This document shows positions 24,231 through 36,361 of a stretch of DNA of 64,000 nt, in pieces. Position numbers and translations under genes: made by a program. Under the pieces are notes generated by a model. It saw only the letters and a list, made by a program, of their open reading frames with translations. It made no database searches and was not told the DNA's origin. The stretch covers positions 15,556,415 to 15,620,414 of the forward strand of contig CM018031.1 in the NCBI GenBank assembly GCA_008638375.1. The letters are read 5' to 3'. The stretch's first letter is position 1, and each line of letters opens with the position of its first letter. Source of the DNA: Nyssa sinensis (lineage: Eukaryota; Streptophyta; Magnoliopsida; Cornales; Nyssaceae).

Positions 24231-25196
24231 GTTAGAAAAAGTCTTAACATTCTTGTCGTGATGCTGGATTTGTGTTCCCATTTGGTTGGAAATCCTTGCA
24301 AATTTTGGTGGCAAAGTTAAATAGGAAAAAGAGTGATTTTCGGTGGAAACTGGTTTCCTTGCATTTTTTTGTTTATTTATATTTCAAATTCTTTGTTCTG
24401 CTCTTCAGAAAATGGGTCTATTCATTTTATTGTGATGGTTTTTTTTTTTCAAAGTTGTTTTCGTTACTTCCAAATGCTTTAAAAGGTTCAGCTGATGGGG
24501 GGAAATGCTTTTACTGATTATGGGCACATGAAAATAATTTCAGCAGGTGTTCACTTCCTTTCCAATGTTTGTAAAACATGGAGTTTAACAAAGAAATGTC
24601 AATTGAAGTAAATATGATTGAAACCAGCTGATAAGGCCTTAGGATAAAAAAAAATCTATTTCCTCCTCTAGTGGGCACAAAAATGTTGATGCATTAGTTA
24701 GTGCCATGTCCGTATGTAATAAATATATATATATGTGTGTGTGTGTGTGTGTACTAACGCAGTCTGATTTAGGCAAACTAAAATCATACATCCCAATCTA
24801 ATCGCGTTTTAATTAAGTTAGAAAAGGTCTGTTATTTTCGTCATGATGCTGGAATTGTGTTTTCATTTGGTTGGAATTCCTTGCAAGTTTTGGTGGAAAA
24901 GTTGAATCAGAAAAGGAGTGATTTTCAAATAGGTGGAAACTGGTTTCCTTGCAATTCTTTTTTTTTTCCTTTTCAAATTCTTTGTTTTGCTCTTCAGAAA
25001 ATGGGTCTACTAATTTTTGTGTGATGAGGTTTTTTTCAAAATTGTTTTCGTTACTTCCAAATGCTTTAAAGGTTTCCGCTGATGGGGAAAATGCTTTTTA
25101 TGATTATGGGCACATGAAAATAATTTCAGCAGGTACTTCCTTTCCAATGTTTACAAGACTTGGAGTTTAACAAAGAAATGTCAATTGATGAAAGTA

Positions 25197-25235
<39 letters not shown>

Positions 25236-25353
25236 GCATGCATGCATGTACATCTATCAAATATGTCCTCCCCCCCCCCCCCCTTTTGTATCAGTCTGAT
25301 TAGGTAAAACTAAAATCAATCATACTGTATAATTTAATCACCTTTTAATTAAG
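24231..25353. repeat. Head-to-tail duplication of a segment of about 560 bp
   Basis: Unit 1 (24231-24816) and unit 2 (24817-25353) share long blocks in order: 'tgatgctgga', 'catttggttgga', 'ggaaactggtttccttgca', 'ctcttcagaaaatgggtct', 'tgttttcgttacttccaa', 'gattatgggcacatgaaaa', 'taacaaagaaatgtcaatt', then a GT/AT microsatellite and 'cagtctgatt'. Each unit can be read as a short ORF (24272-24517, 24949-25170), but these are not conserved across the frameshifting indels between the units, so I do not call a gene. Confidence 0.9.
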
Positions 25354-26925
25354 CATCCAAAAAATTAAAAATCAAATATTCTTTTTATTATTATTTTTGG
25401 TAGTCTTGCACATCCCACAATGAATTTTAGCATGCATAATGTTTATTTTTCTTGGATTATCTTGAACAGTATTTGGGATTATTTTGGGCTAGTGGGCCTT
25501 ATAGTTAAACCTCATTGTGATCCATTTATGACGAGGCCAAGCCAGAATAGGCCGAACGACCTTGGACCCATTAAAAAAAATTCACACACCTAGCCCGTTA
25601 TTTCACTCACTCATTCATTATTTAATTATTAAATAAATAATTTATATTTTTTAATCAAAGAAGATTCTAATTAATATTTATTTAAAAATGAAAAAAATAG
25701 CTAAAAAATTGGTCAAAATTTTAAAAAAATACAAAAAAAAAAAACATAAAAGGAACAATATTGTCAATTTTAAAAAAAAATTGAACTAGAGAAAAGGTCG
25801 GTGTAATTTTAGAAACCTCAAAGGAAGTCAGTATAATTGTTAGAAGTCTCAAGGGAGATTAGTGTAATTCACCCAATTAATTATTGTGTTATTAAGTTAA
25901 AAAAATGGTAAATTACATTGACCACTCCTGAGGTTTACAATAATTACGCTAACCACTCTTGAGGATTACGACAATTACACTAAGTTCTCTTAAGGTTTCT
26001 TAAATTATATTGACTTTTTTCACTTTACAAAATAATATACAGATATCTCCATCTTATTAATTTCTTTTTCAAATAACGAAACTGACCCTTTTATTTTTAA
26101 TTTTTTTTCATTTTTCTAATTTTTACCAATTTATTCTAATTTTTTTTAAAAAAAAAAACACAAATTTCTGATTTTTATTAATATTTATTTGAAAAATGAA
26201 AAAAAAAATGAAATAAGTAATTTTATCATTTTAAAAAAAATAATAATTAGAGAGAGGTATTTGTATATTATCTTATAAAGTAAAAAATGTCAATGGAATT
26301 TTAAAAACCTTGAAAGAGGTCAGTATAATTGTCATAAATTTCAAAAAAAATTAGTGAAATTTATAAAAAAAAAAATTCTTTAATTAAAGGGTATCAAATG
26401 ATGAATTTCCCTGCCAAGAAAGAGTGATTCTCAATTGCACAAAGGTTTTATAGGAAAAAGGAACAAACTTGTTCTAAGAAAAGACTTGGGGAGTGCAAGA
26501 GATTGAGTAGAATGCAAGACCAAAATTATTTAATAATTAATATTTATTAATCTTTAATAACTCATAAAATTAAAACAAACCAACTTTGTTTCATGAAAAA
26601 TAACTGATAACTCTATTACTTGATAATTAATATGTTTTTTAAAAATTTAAAATATTAATTATTTGAATAGAAGAATAAATATTTATACAAACATTATTAG
26701 TAACATTAAATTTTTAATAATAAAAAACTAAGAGCTTTTTTCATAAGTTAAGTTACATATAGTATATATATTTTTATAAAAAAAATTATCTTTTCAAATA
26801 TGTATGCATGTCTTATTTTTATGTTAAAATGCGTACATTTGAGAAAAAATTGTCATTAACACAAATTATAAAATAATTAATTATTTTTGGACCATCCAAG
26901 ATTATTAGTTACTAATGTGTCATTG
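25354..26925. other. Intergenic, AT-rich with inverted-repeat elements
   Basis: No gene. It contains a MITE-like inverted repeat (25910-26375) and part of a related copy (about 25785-25880). The rest is simple AT-rich DNA. Confidence 0.4.
25910..26375. mobile_element. MITE-like element with long terminal inverted repeats
   Basis: The left arm (about 25915-26040: 'aaattacattgacc', 'gaggtttacaataatt', 'cactttacaaaataatat') is matched in reverse complement by the right arm (about 26265-26372: 'cttataaagtaaaaa', 'aggtcagtataattgtca', 'tagtgaaatttat'). The middle is AT-rich and non-coding. A half copy precedes it at about 25785-25880, and a related element sits in an intron at 35735-36170. Confidence 0.6.
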
Positions 26926-26929
26926 TTTT

Positions 26930-27579
26930 TTTTTTTTTTTTTTTTGATGAATTGATAAAGAGGTATCCTAAACCCAGTTTACACGTACAAGACTAAATCT
27001 CTCTTTCCATGATAATAGGTCCACCCTTTAAGCTAGTTAGGCTTACTCTTTAAGCTCTAAGTGTCAACCATCGACTAAGTCTCCTTCCCCGTGATATCTA
27101 GGTCTATCTTTTAAGCTGTAAGTGCTAACGATCGGCATAGAGGAGACTTCTAACTACCAACGATCGGCATAGAGGAGATTTCTAACTGTCAACAATCGAC
27201 ACAGAGGAGACTCAAACTCGAGATGCTTGGATTTTATGCCCCCTTTCCGTAATAGCTAGGCCCATCCAACAATTAGCATAGAGGAGATTCGAACTCGAGA
27301 TACTTGAATTTTATTTACCTCTCCTTGATAGTCAAGCCCACCCTTTAAACTCTAGTTAGCAACGATCGGCGCATAGGGGACTCAAACTTGAGACGCTTAA
27401 ATTTTATCCTCAACATTTTTACCACTCGAACTCGAGATGCTTGGATTTTATCCCCCTCCCTGTGATAGTCAAGCCCACCTTTAAGCTTTAACTAGCAACG
27501 ATCGGCGCAGAGAGAACTTCAAATTCGAGATACTTAAATTTTATTTTCAACGTTTTTATCGCTCAATCACACTTCCGAA
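26930..27579 (-). mobile_element. SINE-like retroposon made of tandem modules
   Basis: Minus strand. The 17-bp duplication TAATGTGTCATTGTTTT flanks it at 26913-26929 and 27580-27596. The 3' end is a poly(A) tail (poly-T on the plus strand, about 26926-26945). The 5' end reads GATTGAGCGATAAAAACGTTG, a tRNA A-box-like stretch, followed about 30 nt on by TCTCGAATTTGAAGTTC, a decayed B box. Better B-box forms (GAGTTCGAATCTCC) occur in later modules. The body is about five irregular copies of an 80-155-bp module carrying 'cgatcggc', 'ctcgagatgcttggatttta' and 'gatagtcaagcccacc' (plus-strand spelling). There is no ORF. At about 650 bp it is long for a plant SINE. Confidence 0.75.
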
Positions 27580-27596
27580 TAATGTGTCATTGTTTT

Positions 27597-30500
27597 GAAC
27601 ATTGCTATATGGGTAGAACTATAAATGGTTTTTTGCTGTTATATTAAACGGAGATGTTTTGTTAATTGACGTTGTAGGATTATAGATTTGTCCCTTCCAA
27701 TTTTGACCTCCTTTGTTTGTTGTTGGTTGACTATGGACCTTCTTGGCATTTCATACTTTTAATTGAAGTTGCACTGTTTTTTTCTTAATAAAAAGAAATT
27801 ATAAACAACTGTTTAACTCTTAATCAACTCAACACAGTCATTACAAAATTATTTAATTACAAATCAATCAAATCTATCGACAATTCCAGAGTACAAACTG
27901 GCCCAATTTATGAGTTTCTCAAATATAAGTATGGGATGAACAAATCAACCCAACTCATTATTGAATAGAAATAATGTTCATATTTTTTAAATAAGAAAAA
28001 TAAAACTTGAACTCATAACATTCTCTAATGAAGAAGATACATTGACAAACTGAACTAGCCCCAGTTAGTTCAGGGAGTGGTGTATCTAGACCATGCAATT
28101 AAGGAGTAAAAATATAAAATTTAAAATTTAAAAGAGTTTCTTATAAAAATATGAAAAAATTTGGGAGCCAATTTCTAATTTTTTTAAAATACAAAGTAAA
28201 AATCTAATTTTCAAAATTTTGGAAGGCCTGTTAGTTTGTCACCTAAGAATAAGGGTAGAATGGATCCACCTCCACTATTAATGAAGCGGCTATTCAAGGT
28301 AAACATATTGTCTTACATTTTAGTTTTTTTTAAAAAAATATAATCAAATTAATTCTAAGTTAATTGATGAAAATCCTTTTTATTTGAGACGATAAATGAC
28401 CTCAACTCTAGGTGAAGAGTGATGGACATGAAAAAGGAAAATTAAGAGGCCCTATTTGTATCTAGATAGTATGAAATTGACCTACAGAGGGTGAATAAGT
28501 TTATATAGCAACATAAAAAAATTATCTGAACCAATTTTAAATTCTTTTAAAGGGATTAAGATTATCACATCAATTAAGTGTGTATTAGGTTCATGTGTGT
28601 GCAATCAAAAATAGTTGCATACTTTAATATTGAATAGAAATAATAAAAATCAATAAGGAGAGAGTACACTAAATTTATTAACAAAAAAATTGCCACATAT
28701 CAAATTAAATTTGTTTTGAAAAACCTCGAGTCAATGACCCCGATACACGCAATCCATTATGAGCTTTGGTGATTATAAGCGACGTAGACATCACGACTTA
28801 GTCCATCAAGCCTTGTTCATGATCTGAATTTCTTCCAACTCTAATCATCAAGCGCTCCTGAAGTCGTCCACTGCTTCAAATCCATGAAAGGTTCTCTTCA
28901 ATCACAATTGTGAACTCTATGCACTCTCAAACTCAACCGATTGTACAAAACTGGAATTCCACAAGCTTGTACTCCAAGGATGAATATGTAGAAGATGGTA
29001 GGGTTCTTAGAACAATTGATCATTGATCTATATGTGCATTAGAATTCAATTGATAAGGTTTTGGATGAATTTAAATGTGCAAAAAATGCTGCAGTTGAAA
29101 GTCTCTCACGCTCATGTATCAATTACCTTATGTGCGTAGGAATAGGGTTGAAGTAGATTTTAGAAAATTAGAATCAAAATGGGAAACAGTTTCAGCGCAT
29201 GCTCGTTCAAATGAGACTCTAAGTCAATCACTTAATGCACCTACTGGAATCTACGTTTGAATGATGTATCAAACGAATATCAACATGTGCACACTAGAAT
29301 TGTTGTTCGAACGAATGATTGAACAAAGGTAAACGAGCATTCTCTAGAATTCTCTTTCGAACAAAGCTAAAGCTCTTTCAAACGTAGCTAACAAAATGTA
29401 ATGTTTTGCCTGTGTGATATATTTCTTATTCTAAAATATTTCGAAAACAATACATAAAACCTAAGTCAATAAAATATCAATATCCCACACACACTTAAAT
29501 TCTCAAATAAATTAAGATAAAACATTTGAATGCATAAAGTATGTATGATAAATTTTAAGTCAATGTATTCAACCCATTACATTTGCCTACCATTGTGAAC
29601 ACTGCATTTTGATGAATCTAATTATGATACTCTATTGCTTAAGTGAACATAAGACTTGAGAACTTGACTCTCTTAAAGTTGGACATATTACAATTCAATA
29701 TAGTTTTGTTAACACGGATTAGGCAACACAAATTTAGGTTAAAAGCTCTAACAAAAATTAGCCCTATTTTTATTTTTTAAAATGAGGAAGCCCAAATGAT
29801 AAACTTGAGAACATGCCTGGACAATCTTTCCTTTATGGTGATTATCAAAATAACAAATATCAAGGCCTACTTAATTAAAAGTTTGATGGGCCATATAATG
29901 AGTACACACTTTGCCCTCTCTGAACAAATCCTTCGTAGAAGTGAAGTCTTGACAAGATATTATTTATATTACATGTTTAAAATTAAGAAGCATGCGTATG
30001 CAATTTCTCCATACTATCTTATTGTTGGACTTTTTTTCTCTCATCTCATTTATGTGTGTATGTTAATTAACTTTGTGAAAATAAAAAATACTATTATCTT
30101 ATATCGATGGATTTGCAAAAGTTGAAGTGGTAATTAATAATCTCTTATTTTTCACAAAGATTATATTTTTTTGTCATGCTAAAGTAAAATGATTCTTTTG
30201 TTACTTTGGGATAGTAACTTCATGAAAAAACAAAAATTCCAATCAACTTTGTGACTTTTAAAAAGAGAACAAATTAAATATATTTCAATACTAATCTTTT
30301 AACTTTGCTAAAAACACAAAAAATGGAATCAACTTTTTGACTTGGAAGAAGAGAACAAATGAAATCCTATTTCAATACTAATCCTTTCGTACCAATCAAA
30401 CATAATTTAAGAAAATTAATTTATTCCTACTTTCAAAATTGGGAGGTAAATTGAAACCGCCTAACCTCTTAGGAAGACTTTGGACCTGCCAACATTCCAT

Positions 30501-31592
30501 AATATTAATATAACCCGGGATTCGTGGGTAAAATTATAGTATTAAGATTCGATATTTTAACACGTAGTCAGCAATCACCTTCTGCCTACCAGTACGGCTA
30601 ACTATTAATACTAATATAATGATTAAGAGAATGTCTTCCCTGTTAATTTCTATTAATAATTATGGTATGTTAATTCCTCACGGTCATGTTTAAACGATGG
30701 TATAAGAGGGTCAGATAAGATAAATAATGTTTTATCTTATATTTAGTGTTTTCATTAGATTTGATATTTATATTCCGTGAATCGTTTATATTCATCCCGC
30801 TTGAGTGAGATGAAACTTTTTCTAAGAGAATAATGATATTAGAATTATCTCATTTCACTGAAATAAAAATACAATATCACGTTATCAAAAAAATTACAAT
30901 GCTTCAATATAGAAAGACGAAGACATAAAATAGTCAAGTTAAAAAAATCATATTTAATGTATTTTTCATATCAATAAATGGACAATTATATATATATATG
31001 TATGTGTGTGTATATATATATATATTGCATGTAATCATTAATTTGAATAATTCTTAACAATAAAAACCATAATTTTTTTTTGAGTCTCCTCGAGAGTGAG
31101 AAACTATTATAGTTTGAATAATGTTTAGACAATCACATTCTAAAATATTATGATTATAGTTATTAGATTTTATAATTGATTTGTGAATAAAATGTTAATT
31201 TTAGATACCTCGTTTGCATATATTTGAAAAAAAATAAATTAAATGATTTTAATAAAAATAAATTTTGAAAACCAAACTTTATATCTGAACCTTATATATA
31301 ATAATCACTTAAACATAGGAATGAGATATAACAACATATCTAGGCTTTTTATCCGAGTCAGTTCCAAACACTAAATTGAAATATTCAATATCCCACAGGA
31401 TTTTATATCCTATCTGATCCAACTATATCCTATTCAATCTCGCATTCTTATCCGGTCGTCCAAATAAGGCTTAAGAGTATAGCACTAATTGATAGGAGGC
31501 ACACCGTAAATTCGAAGGTTATCTGTTCAAATTTTACACTATTCTTGACTTGCTGTGTACAAAATGTGAGTTCGTTTCATACACTCTTGAAT
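27597..31592. other. Intergenic, no gene seen
   Basis: AT-rich. It includes a minus copy of the AT-rich family (28075-28250) and, from about 28480, sequence with the phrase 'gagggtgaataag' often seen near plant LTR elements, but without LTRs that I can define. A 109-codon ORF at 29796-30125 has no domain. 31465-31545 has weak tRNA-like text ('aggttatctgttcaaattt') that could be an old SINE piece. Confidence 0.35.
28075..28250 (-). repeat. AT-rich dispersed repeat family, copy 4
   Basis: Reverse-oriented copy beginning 'gtggtgtatctagacc', with 'aaatttaaaatttaaaa' and 'tttgggagccaatttc' blocks. Confidence 0.35.
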
Positions 31593-32094
31593 AGGAATGG
31601 CAATGGGGTGGGGAGACCTTTCCCCTACCCCGTTTATATTTTCTTCCTCCGACCCCGCCCCGCCCCGTTTAAAGTCAACCCCGACCCCGCCCCACTTCGT
31701 TTAAAGTCTACCCCGACTTCACCCCGCCCCACCCCGAACCTCGATATATATATATATATATATATATTTTTTAAGTTAAAACTTTTATTTTAATAAATAA
31801 ATAAATTTATTTTTTCAAAATAAATAATATAAATATATATAAGTGTAATATAAAAAATCTTAAAATTAATTTTATATAGCGTTATTTATTAATAAATATA
31901 ATATATATATAAAAAAAATAAAAAAAACTTAATATATATAAACAGGGCGGGGTCGGGGTGGGGTGACCATTTTCCGAACTCGACGAAGTTTTAAAAGTCC
32001 TACTTCGACTCTTCCCTGACCTCGTTTATGAGCACCCCATTCCTACCCCATTAGGGGCGAGGGGAGGCAAGGTAAGGTAAATTGCCATCCCTGG
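31593..32094. mobile_element. hAT-like MITE, family B (GC-rich ends)
   Basis: A 502-bp element flanked by a perfect 8-bp duplication TCTTGAAT (31585-31592 and 32095-32102). Left end AGGAATGGCAATGGGGTGGG; right end in reverse CCAGGGATGGCAAT. Sub-terminal regions are rich in CCCCGCCCC / GGGGCGGGG; the core is AT-rich with a (TA)n run. No coding capacity. The end sequence and TSD length fit non-autonomous hAT elements. Confidence 0.85.
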
Positions 32095-32102
32095 TCTTGA
32101 AT

Positions 32103-33036
32103 GTGATTAGTTTGACTTAAATACTTGAGGCAACTCATGTGAAAAATTAAAAATTAAAAATAATAATTCTCGTGTACAAAGTCAACTTATCATCATAATT
32201 CACTAAAACTTCCGAGCCGTAGATCTTTGACTACCCCGACAATTGTATTATTGATACCAGAGAAAAACCAAAGGCGGTTGGTTGACTCCATAACGCGTTT
32301 AAACTTTTAAGTCATCGTCACTTGGAAAAAAAAATTAAAAGCAAAAACAAATGAATTATGAAAATAAGTTAAGTTGACCCAATCAAAGGAGAATTACACT
32401 TATAAGGTGAAAATAAGTGAAACATATTAAGTTTATAAAAGATAAAAAAAAATAATAAGTTACCCAGATGACTTTTCATAATCAGTGAAAACTATTAATC
32501 TTATTAATATTTTAAACTTATACAATAATTTCCTTTAATTAAAGACCACGAAATGAATAAAAAAAAATCATAATTTGTAATAAAAATTTAAAAAGTGTAA
32601 CATCGATTTAAATAAAAAAAATATCATAATCAAAATTTAGATTTTGATGTTGCAATCCTTAGTGATTATTGAAGTGTATTTTTATTCCTCCTTCTATAAA
32701 AAAGGTCATAATTTGAAGTGTGAAAAATGAGTGTTTGTAAATAAGAATGTCTATGTCAAAAAGTTGATCAAACAAAAGAAATTGACTTGCCTCGTTCCTA
32801 ATTTGATCTTGATGACCTTAAGATCAGATAATTATGGGCCGAATGAATTTCGGATAAACGACCAAACACCACATGGCCGGAGACCTTGTCACCAATGTCC
32901 TGGCAATTGCAAATAAATCCAGATTAATTAAAAAAAGTCAAGATCAAAATCCACGTTAAAAACCCATCCCTCTCAAACAAAATTTTAAGTCTCATAATCT
33001 CCCCCCCCCCCCCCCCCCCCTTTCTCCATTCTCCCT
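32103..33036. other. Upstream region of the malectin-like/LRR gene
   Basis: No gene. It ends in a pure C run of about 20 nt (about 33000-33020), 16 nt before the start codon; the promoter and leader should lie here. A 61-codon ORF (32731-32916) has no recognisable domain. Confidence 0.4.
33000..33020. repeat. Poly-C run just before a start codon
   Basis: About 20 consecutive C residues lie in the probable 5' leader of the gene starting at 33037. Length in the assembly may be unreliable. Confidence 0.9.
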
Positions 33037-34334
33037 ATGGCTACTCATTTCTTGTTCCTTGTTTCAGCTTTCCTTGTTCTATCTGTATCAGCAGACGGTA
33101 AGCTCATGCAATCTCAACTTTGTTTCTTCATTCATTTTTTCTGGCTGATTATATATATTGTTCACTAACCATATATATGCAAATTTGATTATTTGCAGTG
33201 AGCATCGATTGTGGGTCAACTGATTTTTACACAGATGAGAATTCAATTGTATGGATGGGAGACAATGATATTATCCAAAATGGAGTGATTGAAGTGGTGC
33301 AGCCTAGCAATTCAATATCTCATGTGATGGACAGTCTGAGAGTGTTCCCAACTAGGAAGAAGAATTGCTACGCCATAAATGTGGACAAGGGTGAAAAAAT
33401 TCTTGTCCGGGCCAGCTTTTACTATGGAAACTACGACAAGAAATCATCTCCTCCTACCTTTGATCTGCAGTTTGATGGAAATGATTGGGCAACTGTTGTG
33501 ACCTCAAACACTGAAGTTGCTTCCTATGAAGCAATATATGTGACCAAGGGGGAGGTCGCCAGCGTTTGCGTTGCTCAAACGATGCCTGATCAGTTTCCCT
33601 TTATCTCGGCGCTTGAACTACGAAGCTTGAGCTCCGACATGTACAGCCTTGCTGATTCCAATCATGCTTTGTTTACAAAAAGTAGGGTTGCTTATGGTTC
33701 GAATGTAACAATCAGGTATGCTTTCGCTTCTACTTATCTTCTAATCTTAATACTATAGGGGTTGTAAAACGAATTAAATTGGTCAAGTTCAGTTTGTAGT
33801 TTGTGATCGAACTTAAATATAATTTAAAATTAATAGATTTTAGCAAGTCAAGTTTGAAAAATTCATTACTTGACTCGACTTACTTACCGTCCTAGCACCT
33901 AATTTTTTTGGTTTCATCTTGGACCTTGGTCGATAAGACTTCACTCAATCACTCAACTCCAACTCACTTGGTTCAATTCTATCATGTTTTGAAATATTAA
34001 GCTGAATACAACAAAATATTGTCCTAACCACTAAGGTGATAGAAGTCTGGAGTATCGTAAAATACTCTTATTTATTTGATGTACGAATACCGAAATATTT
34101 CCAAGATTTACCAAACTTGCATTAGGAATTATACCAAACAATTATAGAGTAATGGCTCTTCAAAATTTTACCAAACTTGGGTTAGGAACTATAGAGTTAG
34201 ACGGAGAGAGTTGTATTGTGTAAGTAGTAATATACATGTTAAAGTCTTTTTCTAATACCATGCTAGAGTAGCGGCATGGGGACTGAGGGGTAATGGCTCC
34301 TCAAAATTTTAAAAAATTAATTTTTTATTTCTAT

Positions 34335-34369
<35 letters not shown>

Positions 34370-36326
34370 AAAAAATTTAGGAGTTGCATCTCCCAAATTT
34401 TTTAAATTTAAAAAAAAAAACCTCTTCAAATCCTTTTTTTTGCATCCCCCTCCCTCCTCCTCAAATTTGTGGTCTAGATTTGTCACTCCATAAGATCTTA
34501 TATTATCTTATCTTTCTACTTAACCAATGTGGTGTTATGAGTCCAGGACAAACTTGATCTAAATTACAAACAACTTTCAATTCTTTTTGTTTATTATTCT
34601 TCATATTCTTATTAATCTTAATGAAAATTCTTAATTTGCACTAATTGTCAGGTATTCGGATGATTTTTATGATCGAATATGGATTCCTGCGCTGGCTGGA
34701 AATGGATTACTTCAGGTCACAAGTGATTTCAATCCTATCCTAATTAATGTTTCAACGGGCGATAATCCTCCACAAGCTGTGCTACAGAATGCGATTACCA
34801 CCTCCAGCACATCCCAGGTATATAGTCTTTCCCGGCACTCAGTTCCCAGCAGGTTGAAATTCAAGTCTACATCAACATGTACTTCTCAGAAGTAACTCAG
34901 CTCAGTTCAACACAGAAGAGATCCTTCAGGGTTTTGCGAAACAACCAGTCCATCTCAGACCCCATATTACCTCCCTATGGAGGTGTTTCTGAATGGACTT
35001 TTAGCAACATCACCGCCTCTTCGAGCACTACATTTTCTCTAGTGGCTACCGCTGATTCAACACTTCCACCTCTCATCAATGCCATGGAAGTCTTTTACAT
35101 TAATCTTGATAAGCTAACAGATGGAACAAATAGCAACGATGGTTGGTATCTAAGTTTCTTATCGCATCTCTAATGGTTTGTGCTGTTTTTTTTCATGTCA
35201 ATACTATATTTAGCACTACTAGTGTAAATATGATATATATATATATATATTTGGTACTATTGACATCCTAAATGGAAGAACCATTAGAGATGTTTTAATT
35301 GATCTTTTAAGGTGGTATTGGGATTCTATAAGCTAATCTATGTTCTTCTTTTTGGCCTTATTCTATGATAATTTTAGTTGATGGATTAGTTGCGCTACAA
35401 AATGAGTTCGCTGTATTGCTAGAGTGGAGCGGTGACCCGTGTCTTCCGGCACCATACTCGTGGGATTGGATCAATTGTAGTAATGATTCCGTGCCTCGTG
35501 TAACAGCACTGTAAATCATCTTCACTTTATCATTACAAACACTTTTTTTTTAAAAAAAAAACATAATTTGTTAATGTATTAACCTTTTGAAACCTTTTTT
35601 TTTCCTTTTCTATACAGGTTTCTCAGCAGCTTTGGTCTTTCTGGGGCACTTCCAGATTTTAGTTCCATGAATGCCCTTCAGACAATGTGAGTTAATTAGG
35701 CAAAAATTGCAACCGAAATGTATGGGGGTAAATTTTTTTTTTTTTTTGGGGATAAATTACAATGAAATTCCCTATTTTACCTAAATACTCCCTCCAATTA
35801 ACTTTTTTTCAAAATAAAAAAATTGTCTCTTTCGTGTTTTTTTCTACAATTTTTAAATTTGACTTTTTTTTCATTTTCAAATAAATATTGATTAAGATCT
35901 TAAATTTATTTTTATATAAAATAAAAATAAGATATTTACTTTAATTTAAAAAAAAAATTGTCAAAACTGAAAATATACAAAAAATTAAAAAATAAAATGA
36001 AAGGATAGTTTTGTTATTTTAAAGAAAAAAAAATTGATCGAAAAAGGTATTTATAATTTACCAATAAAAATAGGAAAAGTTAATTTAATTTTAAAAATTT
36101 TAATTGAAATTAGTGTAATCATCAAAAGCTTGAAGAAATGTGAGTATAATTTACCCTCACTCTTTTTTTTTTGGTTCATATTAAGCTTCTTGTTTTCTTA
36201 CTATTTTGTGTTCTTTTTTATTTTTGATTGATAAATTGCAGAGATTTACACAATAACAGCTTATATGGTCCTATTCCTGACCTCCTTGGCACCTTACCTA
36301 ATCTAAAACAATTGTAAGCATAGATT

Positions 36327-36361
<35 letters not shown>

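Noticed and set aside
27000..27570. CRISPR-like array from regularly recurring 'cgatcgg' modules
   Set aside because: The modules are irregular, there are no unique spacers, and the poly(A) end plus TSD show a retroposon.
29796..30125. 109-codon plus-strand ORF
   Set aside because: No domain, AT-driven composition and no splice or leader signals.
31465..31545. Possible tRNA gene
   Set aside because: Only loose A- and B-box-like text; no cloverleaf stems can be drawn, so at best an old SINE remnant.
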